Below, in pieces: positions 28,141-38,220 of a DNA stretch of 64,000 nucleotides. The notes under the pieces were generated by a model. The model made no database searches. It was given only the letters and a program-made list of their open reading frames with translations, and was not told the DNA's origin. The stretch lies in contig JBKEEF010000012.1 of NCBI GenBank assembly GCA_047975765.1, positions 1 to 64,000 on the forward strand. Direction: 5' to 3'. The DNA comes from JAQWBS01 sp047975765 (lineage in GTDB: Bacteria; Pseudomonadota; Alphaproteobacteria; RF32; CAG-239). Each line of letters begins with the position of its first letter. Position 1 is the stretch's first letter. The position numbers and the translations under genes were made by a program.

Positions 28141-28571
28141 GGGTTTCTCCAAACTCAGTTGATAATAATAAGAATTACAAGCTAAAAGGGATTATGACAA
28201 ATCAAAAATAATTTAATATTATTACAAACCATTGAAATATATGGAAATATTTCGTTATTTCTCATATAAAAAATGCCTCAGCTAAAACAACCTAACTGAG
28301 GCACGCACTTTTAAGGATTAATAATATTAGATATATGTCACTTTGATGATGTTAGACTATTGATATATAGCTACTTTTATAAAAATTTTAAGGTAGACTT
28401 ATGCTAAAGTTATATATGACTTTTCATTTTTTTTACAAAAATGAGACTGAGTCTTGTTTTTGGTCTCCTGCTGATTACATTATTTAGAAGACTACTAATC
28501 TATTGAATCTACTAGAACTCTCCGAACTACTGAACTAATGCTTTTAACCTTCATGTTTAAGGAGAACGTTA
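28141..28571. other. Divergent regulatory region upstream of the fimbrial operon
   Basis: 431 bases without a convincing gene. It should hold the acyltransferase-glmS promoter (minus) and the fimbrial promoter (plus); an AAGGAG site lies just before 28572. It contains a minus-oriented terminator-like hairpin at 28274-28302 and a small palindrome AGACTGAGTCT near 28444. A 21-codon plus-strand frame at 28441-28506 lacks a ribosome site. Confidence 0.45.
28274..28302 (-). terminator. Orphan minus-strand terminator-like hairpin
   Basis: TGCCTCAG at 28274-28281 pairs perfectly with CTGAGGCA at 28295-28302. On the minus strand it is followed by TTTTTTATA. No minus-strand protein gene lies upstream of it in the 270 bases before the fimbrial gene, so it may end a small RNA or an antisense leader. 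Confidence 0.55.
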
Positions 28572-29045
28572 ATGCGTTATTTTTTAGTGCTTTTTTGCAT
28601 TTTATTACCGCTTAAAAATGCTCATTCTGTGAGTACTTCAGGAAATGCTTCTGTCGTCATTCAAAAACTCATTTCTATTAGTGAAACAACAGCAATGAAT
28701 TTTGGTCGTGTTTATTCAACAGCTTCTCCAGGAGATGTAACTCTCGCACCTGCAGGAACACGTTCATCTTCTGTATCAACACAGTTTGACCAAACTGCCA
28801 CAGCAGGTGTTTTTGCAGTTACAGGAGAAGCAAATACAACAATGGACGTGACCTTCACACCAGGAACGCTTTCTAATGGAGCAAACACAATCACCCTAGA
28901 TAACTTGTCACACACACCAGCTGTGGCAACAACAAATGCCAGTGGTGATTTGACTCTCAATATTGGTGGAAGAATTACAACCATTGCCAATCAGGCTGCT
29001 GGAACTTACAGCGGAACTTATACGATTACTGTAAATTATCAATGA
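28572..29045 (+). CDS. DUF4402 fimbrial (pilin-like) subunit
   Basis: 157 residues: signal peptide 1-19 (FLVLFCILLPLKNAHS), then one DUF4402 domain with the usual landmarks ISETTAMNFGRV, AGTRSS, FAVTGEANTTMDVTFTPGT and the C-terminal strand GTYSGTYTITVNYQ. Such Ig-like subunits are donor-strand-exchanged by a PapD-type chaperone and assembled by an usher; both genes follow. First gene of the operon. Its stop overlaps the second subunit's start (ATGA). Confidence 0.85.
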   Translation: MRYFLVLFCILLPLKNAHSVSTSGNASVVIQKLISISETTAMNFGRVYSTASPGDVTLAPAGTRSSSVSTQFDQTATAGVFAVTGEANTTMDVTFTPGTLSNGANTITLDNLSHTPAVATTNASGDLTLNIGGRITTIANQAAGTYSGTYTITVNYQ

Positions 29046-29974
29046 GAAATCTAACCTCTCTCATTTTGATTTTTTGCTTGTTATTTGCTTTTGATGCGAA
29101 AGCAAACTCCGTTACTTATGATCGAAAGCTAAACTTCGGAAAACTAGTCCCAACAGCTGCATCTGGAAGTTTAACAATAAACACCGCTGGAGCAACAACA
29201 AGCTCTAGTGGTGTTCAGATCATCCAATCTGGAACAAGTGCGATGTTTGATTATGAGGCCTCTGGACTTTTAGCTATCATAAGTCTTGCTCCATCTATTA
29301 CCGTCCTTCAATCTTCTGTCGTCTTAACAAGTTCATATTCTGGTGCTCCAAACATAACAATAAATAATTTTACGACATACTTAAATGCTGCACTTCTTGA
29401 AATAAACCTACCAAGAGTAACTATAAGCGATATGTTGCTTGGAGGAACTGTGAATTTCACAGGAACACCAAGAGGAACTTATACAGGAACTGTTTCAGTT
29501 CGCGTTGCTCTGACCTTAGGACTACTTGGAGCCACAGAAGGAACAATCCCAATTGAAGTTACCTTCTTAAAACCTCTTGGTATTGTTGAAACAACGCAAA
29601 TGAAATTTGGAGCAATTAATGTCACTCCTTCTTCTGCTGGGGCTGTTCGCCTTACACCTACTGGTGTTCGAACAATTGTTTCAGGAGGTGGGCTGAGCCT
29701 TGCTTCCAACGCAGGAGTTCCAACAGCTGGAAGTTTTTCCATAACTGGAGAAGGAAGCCAAACTGTAAATATATCTCTACCTTCAACAACAACTCTCAGC
29801 AATGGAAGTGGTGGAACAGTCACACTTTCAAACTTTTCTTCCTCTCCCTCTGGCTCTGCTCTACTAAATAGCAATGGAGATTTGACACTTAGTGTTGGAG
29901 CTGATGTCAATATTTCTACTGGTCAACAATCTGGAACTTATAACGGGACTTATACCATTCAAGTTAATTACTAG
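29042..29974 (+). CDS. Two-domain DUF4402 fimbrial subunit, possible tip adhesin
   Basis: 310 residues: signal peptide 1-21, then two related Ig-like units. The first (about 22-175) starts TYDRKLNFGKLVPTAASG. The second (about 176-310) is a clear DUF4402 domain, IVETTQMKFGAINVTPSSAG to YNGTYTIQVNY, matching the single-domain subunit upstream. A subunit with an extra N-terminal domain is typical of tip adhesins, but the receptor is unknown. Overlaps the first subunit by four bases; the chaperone gene follows after 13 bases. Confidence 0.8.
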   Translation: MRNLTSLILIFCLLFAFDAKANSVTYDRKLNFGKLVPTAASGSLTINTAGATTSSSGVQIIQSGTSAMFDYEASGLLAIISLAPSITVLQSSVVLTSSYSGAPNITINNFTTYLNAALLEINLPRVTISDMLLGGTVNFTGTPRGTYTGTVSVRVALTLGLLGATEGTIPIEVTFLKPLGIVETTQMKFGAINVTPSSAGAVRLTPTGVRTIVSGGGLSLASNAGVPTAGSFSITGEGSQTVNISLPSTTTLSNGSGGTVTLSNFSSSPSGSALLNSNGDLTLSVGADVNISTGQQSGTYNGTYTIQVNY

Positions 29975-29987
29975 GAGACGATAGATA

Positions 29988-30770
29988 ATGAAAACGATAT
30001 TGAAGAGCCTTTTTTACACAATCATCTTTTTAATGTGCAAAACTGCCAGTGCTAATATCGGGATTGATAAACACTATCTTGTATTTGATGCAAATAGCAA
30101 AAATAGAAATCAACAAATTGTCTTCTCCAACACTTCAAAGGAAGAAAAAACTTATCGTATCAAACTTGTTAATTATCGACAACTTGAAAACGGTGAATAT
30201 GAAGAAATCTCAGAACCTTTACCACAAGCTCCTTTTGCGAATAAATTTCTTTCTTTTTCTCCTAATCAAACAACACTTAAGGCTGGACAAACTCAAATTG
30301 TCAGAATTCAAAGAAAACCAATGATAAACACACCTGATGGTGAATATGTTTCAAGACTTCTCATCAAAGAAGTCTACACAGCCAAAGAAGAAACGAAGTC
30401 TCAAAATGATAGAGAAATGAGAATCAACGCTCAAGCTCTTTATGCTGTGACAATTCCGATTATCATCCAAAAAGGAGAGCTTAAAGCTTCAGCGAAAATA
30501 GAAAACCCTCAAATTATAAAATCTCAAGATAACACTGTCTTAAAAATGACTCTTTCCAGAGAAGGAACAAAATCTCTTTTTGTGAATGTTCTGGTCAAAA
30601 ACAGAGGTGGTGACACCATTGGGATTTTGAACAAAATCAGAGTTTATCTCACAACAAATAAAAGAACGATAGAAATCCCACTAGAAAATTATAATCCAAA
30701 CGAAAAACTTAGAATTGAGTTGATAGATGTTGAAACAGATGAAAAGATTATGTCGAGGGATATGCCTTAG
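29988..30770 (+). CDS. PapD-like periplasmic fimbrial chaperone
   Basis: 260 residues: signal peptide 1-22, then the Ig-like chaperone N-domain with QQIVFSNTSKEEKTYRIKLVNYR and the RIQRKP block (about 105) at the end of the G1 region used for donor-strand complementation. NAQALYAVTIPIII is the next conserved strand region. It should bind the two DUF4402 subunits in the periplasm and deliver them to the usher. It overlaps the usher start by 44 bases in another frame. Confidence 0.85.
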   Translation: MKTILKSLFYTIIFLMCKTASANIGIDKHYLVFDANSKNRNQQIVFSNTSKEEKTYRIKLVNYRQLENGEYEEISEPLPQAPFANKFLSFSPNQTTLKAGQTQIVRIQRKPMINTPDGEYVSRLLIKEVYTAKEETKSQNDREMRINAQALYAVTIPIIIQKGELKASAKIENPQIIKSQDNTVLKMTLSREGTKSLFVNVLVKNRGGDTIGILNKIRVYLTTNKRTIEIPLENYNPNEKLRIELIDVETDEKIMSRDMP

Positions 30771-33337
30771 CTTAATCTTTTCCTTAAGCTTTGTCCAATA
30801 TATCCAAGCGAATGAGTTGCTTATCTTAGAACCTATAGTTCAAGATATTGTTGTGAGTGACCCACTCATCACCCTTGAAAAGGATGGAAAATATTATATT
30901 GAAATAGAAGAGTTTTCTCAAACAATTGGATTAAAACTCGAAAAAAATGATAACATATATTCTGGATACCTCTCTGATCCTGAAAAAAAATTCAACATTG
31001 ACCTCACCACATTAGATAAATCTGACTATATTGTTGAAGATTCCAGATACTATTTTTCAATGGATTTTTATGAAAAAAAATTTCCCATAAAAATTAGTGT
31101 TGATACCTTTAATATGCAAATTATCATTACATCACCACAAAAACTTCCAATTAAAATTGCTAGTGAAAAAGATGCTAGAAGAAGTTCATTACAAGAAAAA
31201 AAACTAGACACTTTTAAAAACTATACCTTTGATGACCGTCTATTCTCCTCACCTTTACTTGATTTTACTTACACTAAAGGAATTTCAAAAAACAGCAGCA
31301 AAACTTATAACTCAGACTATTTCCAATTAGACATGTCCATGCTTGCTATGGGCTTCGACACAAGCCTCACCGTTTTTGATAACAATGAGCCTTTTCACAA
31401 CGACTCTGCTAGATATCGTTTTTTGGCTGAGAGAACTTTTTTGGATGAACCAACCAATGACCTCAATTTAAAACAAATGAAAATGGGTGATGTTCCATCT
31501 TTTCAAAGCAATTTAGTTGATAATGCTGGTTATGGACGAGGCTTATATTTAAGTTCATTTAAAGATTTGATTATGACAGCTGATAAAACCATTGATATCA
31601 ATGGACCTCTTTCAGCAGGTTGGGAAGTGGAACTTTATGTCAATGAACAACTCATCGGTTTTCGCCAAAATTCAATTTCTGGAAGATATAATTTTGATAA
31701 TATTCCAGTCGGTTATGGTCTAAATATTTTTAAACTTGTTTTTTATGGTCCTTATGGTGAAATCAGAACCGAAGAAAAAAGATATTATTCGGGTACATCT
31801 CCTGTCAAGAAAGGAGAATTGGGATATAATATCAATGTTTATGAGAAAAACCGTTTCCTAATTGAAAACAATGAAGAACTTTATGATAAAAATGACGAAG
31901 CAAGTTTTGATGGCTCATTTTATTACGGTTTGAGCGATAATATCACTTTGATGGGTGGACAAAATCGTACCGTTGACGTCTACAATCAAAATATCGTCAA
32001 AAATTTTAGTAATTTAGGGGTGCAGACTGTTTTATCTGGTGCTTCTGTTCAATATAACACCATATATTCATCTGATAAAAAAGAATTTGGGCATCATGCA
32101 GATGTTCAAGGAAATATTTATATTGGTGATATTTTTGCCAGATATGAATATTATGGCAAACTCGAAACTCCAATTTCTTATTATAATGGAATTTATCTCA
32201 AAGATTTAATGGAAACAAGACTCTCAGGTCTTTTATATGAGATAGATATTCCTTATTATTTATCCTATAAAATTATGCACTCTCATGAAGAAGAGACATA
32301 TCGTGAAATCAGAGCCCGCATTTCTCCAAATTTTTGGAGATACTATAACTTAAGCATTGAAAATGTTTGGGAAAAAACACTTTATAATCGCTATAATTAC
32401 ACTCAGCTTATTTTCAATGCACAATTTGATAAACTCGGATTGAGTGCAAATGCTCAATATTATACATATCCCCAATCACAACTCAATAATTTTGGAGGAA
32501 AAATTGATTATCGTTTAGATAAGAATACTTATGTTCAGTTTGAGTGGAAACACTATAATCAGCTAAAAAACAAAAGAAATTATTATTACCTTGATGAATA
32601 TATAACTATACATCATCAGAAAAAAGCTTTGATCTCTTTACTGTGAGTGCAGGGAAAATATTCAAATTTGGTGGATTAACACTAAGCTTAAGTGCGGATA
32701 CCAAAGATAACTATTCAGCATATCTCACCTACAATATTTCGATTGGTAAAGTTCCTGATAAAAATGAGCTTTTTTCCAATTCTCAAACTAAAATGACAGA
32801 CTATGGTTCCGTTCATGCCAAAGTTTATGATGAAAATGGGAATCCAATTCAAAATGCCAAAATTTGGGTAACAGGAACAGAAAAAGCTGTTTATACAGAT
32901 GAAGGAGGAGAAGCACTTATCACTGACATTCAGCCCATGAAAAAAGCACACTTTTCCTTTCTCTTGATGATGTTGAAGATATTTCTCTTTATCCAGATAA
33001 AAACGAATATAAACTTGTCTTCCGCCCTGGAACAATTCTTCCTCTTGATATTAAAGTCTATCACAAAGGAGGACTTGAAGGACAAGTTGCGCTTGAACAT
33101 GGAACTGAAACATATCTTGTGAAATTGGTTCAAGATACTTTCTCTCTGGAAACAAAAACAGATGCTGAAGGCTTCTTCATTTTTGATGACATTAAATTTG
33201 GACGCTATGTTCTCGAAATTTATGATCTAGAAAACAATCCTCTCTTTGAAAAGAAAATCTTGATTAATGAATCTCTTGTCACAATTGATGAAGTTATTTC
33301 ATTGAAAATTTTTGGGCTTGAAACTCAAGCCCAATAA
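30727..33337 (+). pseudogene. Fimbrial outer-membrane usher, interrupted by two frameshifts
   Basis: The usher is spread over three frames: 30727-32646, a second frame through about 32945, and a third to 33337. Joined, they give about 870 residues, a normal usher length: signal peptide, N-terminal domain, a beta-barrel with GDVPSFQSNLVDNAGYGRG, a plug-like Ig segment (GWEVELYVNEQLIGFRQNS), and two C-terminal CarboxypepD-reg-like domains (GSVHAKVYDENGNPI; TKTDAEGFFIFDDIKFG). Both breaks fall at GAAAAAAGC (A runs 32620-32625 and 32940-32945), and one extra A at each restores the frame. The first restores KKSFDLFTVSAGK, the second MKKSTLFLSLDDVED. Downstream coding looks intact, so this is a recent lesion, phase variation, recoding or assembly error. 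Confidence 0.8.
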
Positions 33338-33345
33338 AATTTATT
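33312..33345 (+). terminator. Terminator overlapping the usher stop codon
   Basis: Ten-base perfect stem TTGGGCTTGA / TCAAGCCCAA (33312-33321 / 33325-33334), three-base loop, then an A/T-rich tail. The stem encodes the last usher residues. It may also end the convergent gene at 33341. Confidence 0.75.
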
Positions 33346-33652
33346 TTTTAGATTTCTTATCTTCTTTATCTTCAATCAAATTAGAAAGATTGATGCCTTT
33401 TTCTTCCAAAAAGCCAGGAGGAATTAGGAAATAAACGGCAATTCCAACAGCCGCAAGAATGACACCATAGATGAGTGCTATTGCACCAACATAAACAGTC
33501 ACCAAACATAAAACAATACCAATCACTACCCTAATCGTACTTGTTTTTTGAGTAGCATCTTCATTTTTATAGAAATCTTTTTTCTTTGTTTTCAAAAAAG
33601 ACAATCCTTGAGTGAAGAAACTCTTCAACTTATCGAAATATTTAATTTTCAT
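33341..33652 (-). CDS. Small two-helix membrane protein, unknown
   Basis: 103 residues: a basic N-terminal region, two membrane helices (about 41-60 and 63-82), the short loop IPPGFLEEKGINLSNLI, and a strongly charged end EDKEDKKSKK. The layout resembles small PspC-like or stress membrane proteins, but no family signature is clear. Monocistronic, convergent with the fimbrial operon, with its own upstream gap of about 160 bases before the next plus-strand gene. Confidence 0.55.
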   Translation of the reverse strand: MKIKYFDKLKSFFTQGLSFLKTKKKDFYKNEDATQKTSTIRVVIGIVLCLVTVYVGAIALIYGVILAAVGIAVYFLIPPGFLEEKGINLSNLIEDKEDKKSKK

Positions 33653-33814
33653 AACCCAACCTCATAAAAGTTTTGCTTTCAATGAGCTATAATATTTATT
33701 TTAAAAAATTTTACAACATAATTATAGTCATATTTTCTTTTTAACCTCAAACATAGAAAAAAGCTCTATTGATGATTATTTAGTATAAAGAATTGTCACA
33801 CATGAGGAAATGTC

Positions 33815-34462
33815 ATGAAAAATGTCAGATTTAGAAATTTGTTTTTGAGACTTTTACCCTATTTTATCTCCCTTCTATCTGGAGCAATTATCTATCATCT
33901 TTCAGATATATATTGGACAGATGAAGAATTTAGTACCTTACTAATGAATCTTGCGTCAACACTTCTGAGCGTGCCAATTGTCTTCATCTTCTATGAAGTC
34001 GTAAATGATTTTTGCACCAGAAATCTCAATCATTCTCTTAGTAAAAGTCTTATTTTTGAAATTAATTATGCCATTTCAGACCTAATTACCGTCATTCAAA
34101 GCATGCTTGGAATAGAAAAACCTCTGGATAGAGAGGAGCTTTATATCATTTTGAATTATGACCGAGAATTTATCTTAAAAAACCTTGTGATTAACGAAGA
34201 TATATCTAAAAAAATTGAGGATGAGAAGAAAAAGCTTTTCAATATCTCACATGGACATTTCAATCTTTCTGTCTTAAACGAATCTCAAATTAAGGCAATA
34301 TTGGCAATCATCAGAAACATTACACTTATCTATAAAGAAATTGAAAAGAAAAAAGATCCAAACAAAGATATGATAACTGAAAATCTCTTTCAAGCCATTC
34401 AGTATATTGCTAAGTGGGTCTATTTGAGTAGCGATGATGATAACGGAATTGTTAAAAACTAA
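33815..34462 (+). CDS. Membrane-anchored protein of unknown function
   Basis: 215 residues. Two membrane helices near the N-terminus (about 10-30 and 42-62), then a charged, mostly helical cytoplasmic domain of about 145 residues with EEKKK-type helices. An AGGAAAT site precedes the ATG. I recognise no family. Single gene between a convergent unit and uvrA. Confidence 0.55.
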   Translation: MKNVRFRNLFLRLLPYFISLLSGAIIYHLSDIYWTDEEFSTLLMNLASTLLSVPIVFIFYEVVNDFCTRNLNHSLSKSLIFEINYAISDLITVIQSMLGIEKPLDREELYIILNYDREFILKNLVINEDISKKIEDEKKKLFNISHGHFNLSVLNESQIKAILAIIRNITLIYKEIEKKKDPNKDMITENLFQAIQYIAKWVYLSSDDDNGIVKN

Positions 34463-34568
34463 TCGTCATTTTTCTTGATTTATACATTTTGTTCTTTTTT
34501 TGTTCTTTTTTATTGCTTTTTATAAGAAGAATTACTATATTCAAGTTCTACTTATAAGAGGAAAAGAA

Positions 34569-37379
34569 ATGAGCGATAAAATTGAAATCAGAGGAGCAAG
34601 ACAGCACAACCTCAAAAACCTAGACTTGAGTATTCCAAAGAATAAGCTTGTTGTGGTTACAGGGCTTTCAGGGAGTGGAAAATCATCCCTCGCCTTTGAT
34701 ACGATTTATGCGGAAGGACAAAGAAGATATGTTGAAAGTTTGTCTTCTTATGCACGCCAATTTTTGGAGTTAACCAGCAAACCTGATGTCGACTCGATTG
34801 AAGGACTTTCCCCTGCTATTTCAATTGAACAAAAAACCACATCTCACAACCCACGTTCCATTGTTGGAACTGTGACCGAAATTTATGACTATATGCGTTT
34901 ACTTTGGGCAAGAGTGGGAATTCCCTATTCTCCAGCAACCGGTTTACCTATTGAATCTCAAACCATTTCTCAGATGGTTGATAAAATGCTTGAAATGGGA
35001 AACGGCTCAAAGCTTATGATTCTTGCACCAATTGCTCGTGGGAAAAAAGGTGAATTCAAGAAAGAATTTGAAGCACTCCGCCGACAAGGTTTTCAAAGAC
35101 TCAAAATTGACAATGAAACTTATGATATTGAAGAATTGCCTGACTTAAATAAAAATCAAAAACATGATATTGAAGTTATTGTTGACCGTGTTGTACTTAA
35201 AGAAGAAATTGAACAAAGGTTGGCACAATCTCTTGAAACAGCACTCAAACTAAGTGACGGAATTATCTATATTGAAAATATGGAAACAACCGAAAAAACA
35301 ACTTTTTCTTCAAAATTTGCCTGCCCTGTTTCAGGTTTTACGATTGAAGAAATTGAACCCCGTTTGTTTTCCTTCAACAACCCTCATGGAGCTTGTCCTC
35401 ATTGCGACGGAATTGGGGCAAGACTTTATATGAACCCAGATTTGATTGTTCCGAACGAACATCTTTCCATTGCTCAAGGCGCTGTTGCCGCTTGGGGAAC
35501 AAATGGTGGTTCTTTTTATATGCAAGCCTTAAACTCTCTGGCAGACTATTTAGGCATTTCTACGAAAACGCCTTGGCAAGAATTACCGCAAAAAGCCAAA
35601 GATGTCATTTTATATGGCTCAGGAGAAGTTTCTATTCCAATGTATTATTCTAAATTTATGACAGACAAACCTTTCGAGGGTGTTGTTAATAATTTAGAGC
35701 GTAAATTTTTAGAAACTGATTCTGCAATGATGCGTGAAGAATATGCAAAATATCAAAGCGCTGCACCTTGTGAATTTTGTTCAGGAAAAAGACTTCGTCC
35801 TGAAGCTTTAGCCGTTAAAATTGTTGGTCAAGACATTATGGAAGTTTGTGAAATGTCTATTACCAAAGCCCTTAAATGGTTTGGCAACATCGGTGTTGAA
35901 CTATCTCCAAAACGTTTAGAAATTGCTTCTAAAATTTTGAAAGAAATCATTGAGAGACTCACTTTCTTGCAAAATGTCGGCTTAGGATATCTGACCCTTT
36001 CAAGACAATCCGGAAGTCTTTCTGGTGGTGAAGCTCAAAGAATTAGACTTGCTTCACAAATCGGTTCTGGTCTAACTGGTGTTCTTTATGTTTTAGATGA
36101 GCCATCTATTGGCTTACACCAAAGAGATAATGATCGCCTATTAGAAACATTAACTAGACTTCGTGATATTGGAAACTCTGTGATTGTGGTCGAACATGAT
36201 GAAGATGCAATTAAAGCTGCAGACTATCTCATTGATATCGGACCTGGTGCTGGTGTTAATGGTGGGCAAATTATGGCTCAAGGCACTGTTGAGGAAGTTT
36301 TGAAAAACCCAAAAAGCTTGACTGCAAAATATATTACTGGTGAAAAAGAAATTGAAATCCCAAAGAAAAGACGGAAAGGAAATGGAAAGTTTATCGGATT
36401 AAAAGGTGCAAAAACAAACAATCTTAAAGATGTTGATGTCAAAATTCCACTTGGAACAATGACTTGTGTCACTGGGGTTTCAGGAAGTGGAAAATCTTCC
36501 CTCATTTTGGAAACCCTCTATAAGGCATTGAACAAAGAACTTAATGGTAACCGTGAACCAGCAGGAATTTATGATAAAGTTATTGGAGTGGAACATATTG
36601 ATAAAATCATTGATATTGACCAATCTCCAATTGGAAGAACGCCTCGCTCCAACCCTGTGACCTACACTGGCGTTTTCACAAATATTCGTGATTGGTATGC
36701 AAATCTACCTGAATCTAAAGCAAGGGGATATAATGCGGGCAGATTTTCATTCAACGTTGTTGGCGGGCGTTGTGAAGCTTGTAAAGGTGATGGTGTGACT
36801 AAAATTGAAATGCACTTTTTACCTGATGTTTATGTTGAATGCGATGTTTGTAAAGGCAAGCGTTTCAATCGTGAAACTCTGGAAGTGAAATATAAAGATA
36901 AATCCATTGCTGATGTTTTGGATATGTCTGTTGATGAAGCTTATCCCTTCTTTGAAGCTATTCCTTCAATCAAAAACAAACTTGAACTTTTGAAACGAGT
37001 TGGACTAGGTTACATTAAACTTGGTCAGCAAGCAACTACCCTTTCTGGTGGCGAAGCTCAAAGAATTAAGCTTTCTAAGGAGCTTTCTAAACGTGCCACT
37101 GGGAAAACGCTCTATATTCTTGACGAACCAACAACAGGACTCCATTTTGAAGATATCAATAATTTATTGAGAGTGCTGCAAGAACTCGTCGATCAAGGAA
37201 ACTCTGTTGTGATTATTGAACATAATTTAGATGTAATTAAGGTTGCAGATTATATTATAGATATTGGTCCAGAAGGTGGCGACGGTGGTGGAACAATTGT
37301 TGCACAAGGTACACCTGAAGAAGTTGCAAAATGTGAGAAAAGTTACACTGCAAAATATCTGAAGGATAAGCTGAAATAG
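34569..37379 (+). CDS. uvrA: UvrA, excinuclease ABC subunit A
   Basis: 936 residues from ATG 34569, preceded by AGAGGA; an earlier in-frame start at 34500 would add an untypical hydrophobic leader. Two ABC ATPase units: Walker A GLSGSGKSS near 31 and GVSGSGKSS near 637, ABC signatures LSGGEAQRIRLASQ and LSGGEAQRIKLSKE, Walker B LYVLDEPSIGLH and LYILDEPTTGLH. Zinc motifs CEFCSGK and CEACKGDG..CDVCKGKR are present; the first finger reads CPVSG..CPHC, one Cys short. Damage-recognition subunit of nucleotide excision repair. Confidence 0.97.
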   Translation: MSDKIEIRGARQHNLKNLDLSIPKNKLVVVTGLSGSGKSSLAFDTIYAEGQRRYVESLSSYARQFLELTSKPDVDSIEGLSPAISIEQKTTSHNPRSIVGTVTEIYDYMRLLWARVGIPYSPATGLPIESQTISQMVDKMLEMGNGSKLMILAPIARGKKGEFKKEFEALRRQGFQRLKIDNETYDIEELPDLNKNQKHDIEVIVDRVVLKEEIEQRLAQSLETALKLSDGIIYIENMETTEKTTFSSKFACPVSGFTIEEIEPRLFSFNNPHGACPHCDGIGARLYMNPDLIVPNEHLSIAQGAVAAWGTNGGSFYMQALNSLADYLGISTKTPWQELPQKAKDVILYGSGEVSIPMYYSKFMTDKPFEGVVNNLERKFLETDSAMMREEYAKYQSAAPCEFCSGKRLRPEALAVKIVGQDIMEVCEMSITKALKWFGNIGVELSPKRLEIASKILKEIIERLTFLQNVGLGYLTLSRQSGSLSGGEAQRIRLASQIGSGLTGVLYVLDEPSIGLHQRDNDRLLETLTRLRDIGNSVIVVEHDEDAIKAADYLIDIGPGAGVNGGQIMAQGTVEEVLKNPKSLTAKYITGEKEIEIPKKRRKGNGKFIGLKGAKTNNLKDVDVKIPLGTMTCVTGVSGSGKSSLILETLYKALNKELNGNREPAGIYDKVIGVEHIDKIIDIDQSPIGRTPRSNPVTYTGVFTNIRDWYANLPESKARGYNAGRFSFNVVGGRCEACKGDGVTKIEMHFLPDVYVECDVCKGKRFNRETLEVKYKDKSIADVLDMSVDEAYPFFEAIPSIKNKLELLKRVGLGYIKLGQQATTLSGGEAQRIKLSKELSKRATGKTLYILDEPTTGLHFEDINNLLRVLQELVDQGNSVVIIEHNLDVIKVADYIIDIGPEGGDGGGTIVAQGTPEEVAKCEKSYTAKYLKDKLK

Positions 37380-37407
37380 TTTACATCTTAAAAAAGGAGT
37401 TCTAAGT

Positions 37408-38217
37408 ATGCTTAAAAAAATTGAGAGAAATGACCCTATTTTCAAATCTGAATTATTTTTGAAAGATGTTGTTCCTTTTAACATTATGATATCTATCGTT
37501 GAGAGTATTGATAAATATCCCACACCAAAAATCTTTTCAAATGGTTGCGATTGCATCATTGTTAATAGCGATTCAGAGCACCCTGTTATTGTTTGGACAT
37601 CTGATAACTTTGATGATTTTGGGAATTTATTTCTTTTTATTCATCAAGAATTTTCCGAAAACAAACCATTAAAAATTATATCGAAATTTAATTTTTTTGA
37701 ATTTCTTAAAACTAAAAATAAATTTTCCTTTGTGGATACGGAAGAGCTTGGGGTATATGAATGTCGCAAATTAAATAACATTGAGTATATAGGCTTTCCA
37801 GATAATATCAAAAAAGAAGAAGTTTTGACTGTTGCAGAACTCCTTGCTTTGTTTGGAAAAGAAACTGGCACAGATAAAAACGCAACAACAGAAAAATATA
37901 TTGATTTGGCTCAAGAATTTATCACCAGTACTTTAAATAAAGCATGGAGAAATAAACAGGGTAAAATTGTAGCCCTTACAAAATTAAAAGTTTCTGAAGC
38001 TTATGCAAGAATTGGTCATGTAATTACAGACCCGAAAGAAAGAGGAAAGTCATATGCCAAAATGCTTGTTCATTTTATGACAAATCATGCCAAGAGCCTT
38101 GGAAAAACGCCTATTCTATATACTGACTATAATTATCCAGCATCTAATAAGTGCTATATGGCTGTGGGTTATGAATATCTTTGCACGATTGCAAATTATG
38201 AACTTGAAAAAAGCTAG
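37408..38217 (+). CDS. GNAT-family N-acetyltransferase
   Basis: 269 residues. The C-terminal third has the GNAT core: IGHVITDPKERGKSYAKMLV (about 198-217, acetyl-CoA pyrophosphate loop in the RGKSYA part), then NHAKSLGKTPILYTDYN and NKCYMAVGYEYLCTIANYEL (FR47-like end). The N-terminal 150 residues resemble the regulatory half of larger GNAT proteins but are not diagnostic. Substrate unknown. It follows uvrA by 28 bases with an AAGGAG site and may share its transcript. Confidence 0.8.
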   Translation: MLKKIERNDPIFKSELFLKDVVPFNIMISIVESIDKYPTPKIFSNGCDCIIVNSDSEHPVIVWTSDNFDDFGNLFLFIHQEFSENKPLKIISKFNFFEFLKTKNKFSFVDTEELGVYECRKLNNIEYIGFPDNIKKEEVLTVAELLALFGKETGTDKNATTEKYIDLAQEFITSTLNKAWRNKQGKIVALTKLKVSEAYARIGHVITDPKERGKSYAKMLVHFMTNHAKSLGKTPILYTDYNYPASNKCYMAVGYEYLCTIANYELEKS

Positions 38218-38220
38218 TAT

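Noticed and set aside
28441..28506. 21-codon leader-peptide-like ORF upstream of the fimbrial genes
   Set aside because: No ribosome site and no stretch of regulatory codons; coincidence is more likely.
28141..28571. Invertible (fimS-like) promoter for the fimbrial operon
   Set aside because: I could not find a pair of inverted repeats flanking a promoter and no recombinase gene is near.
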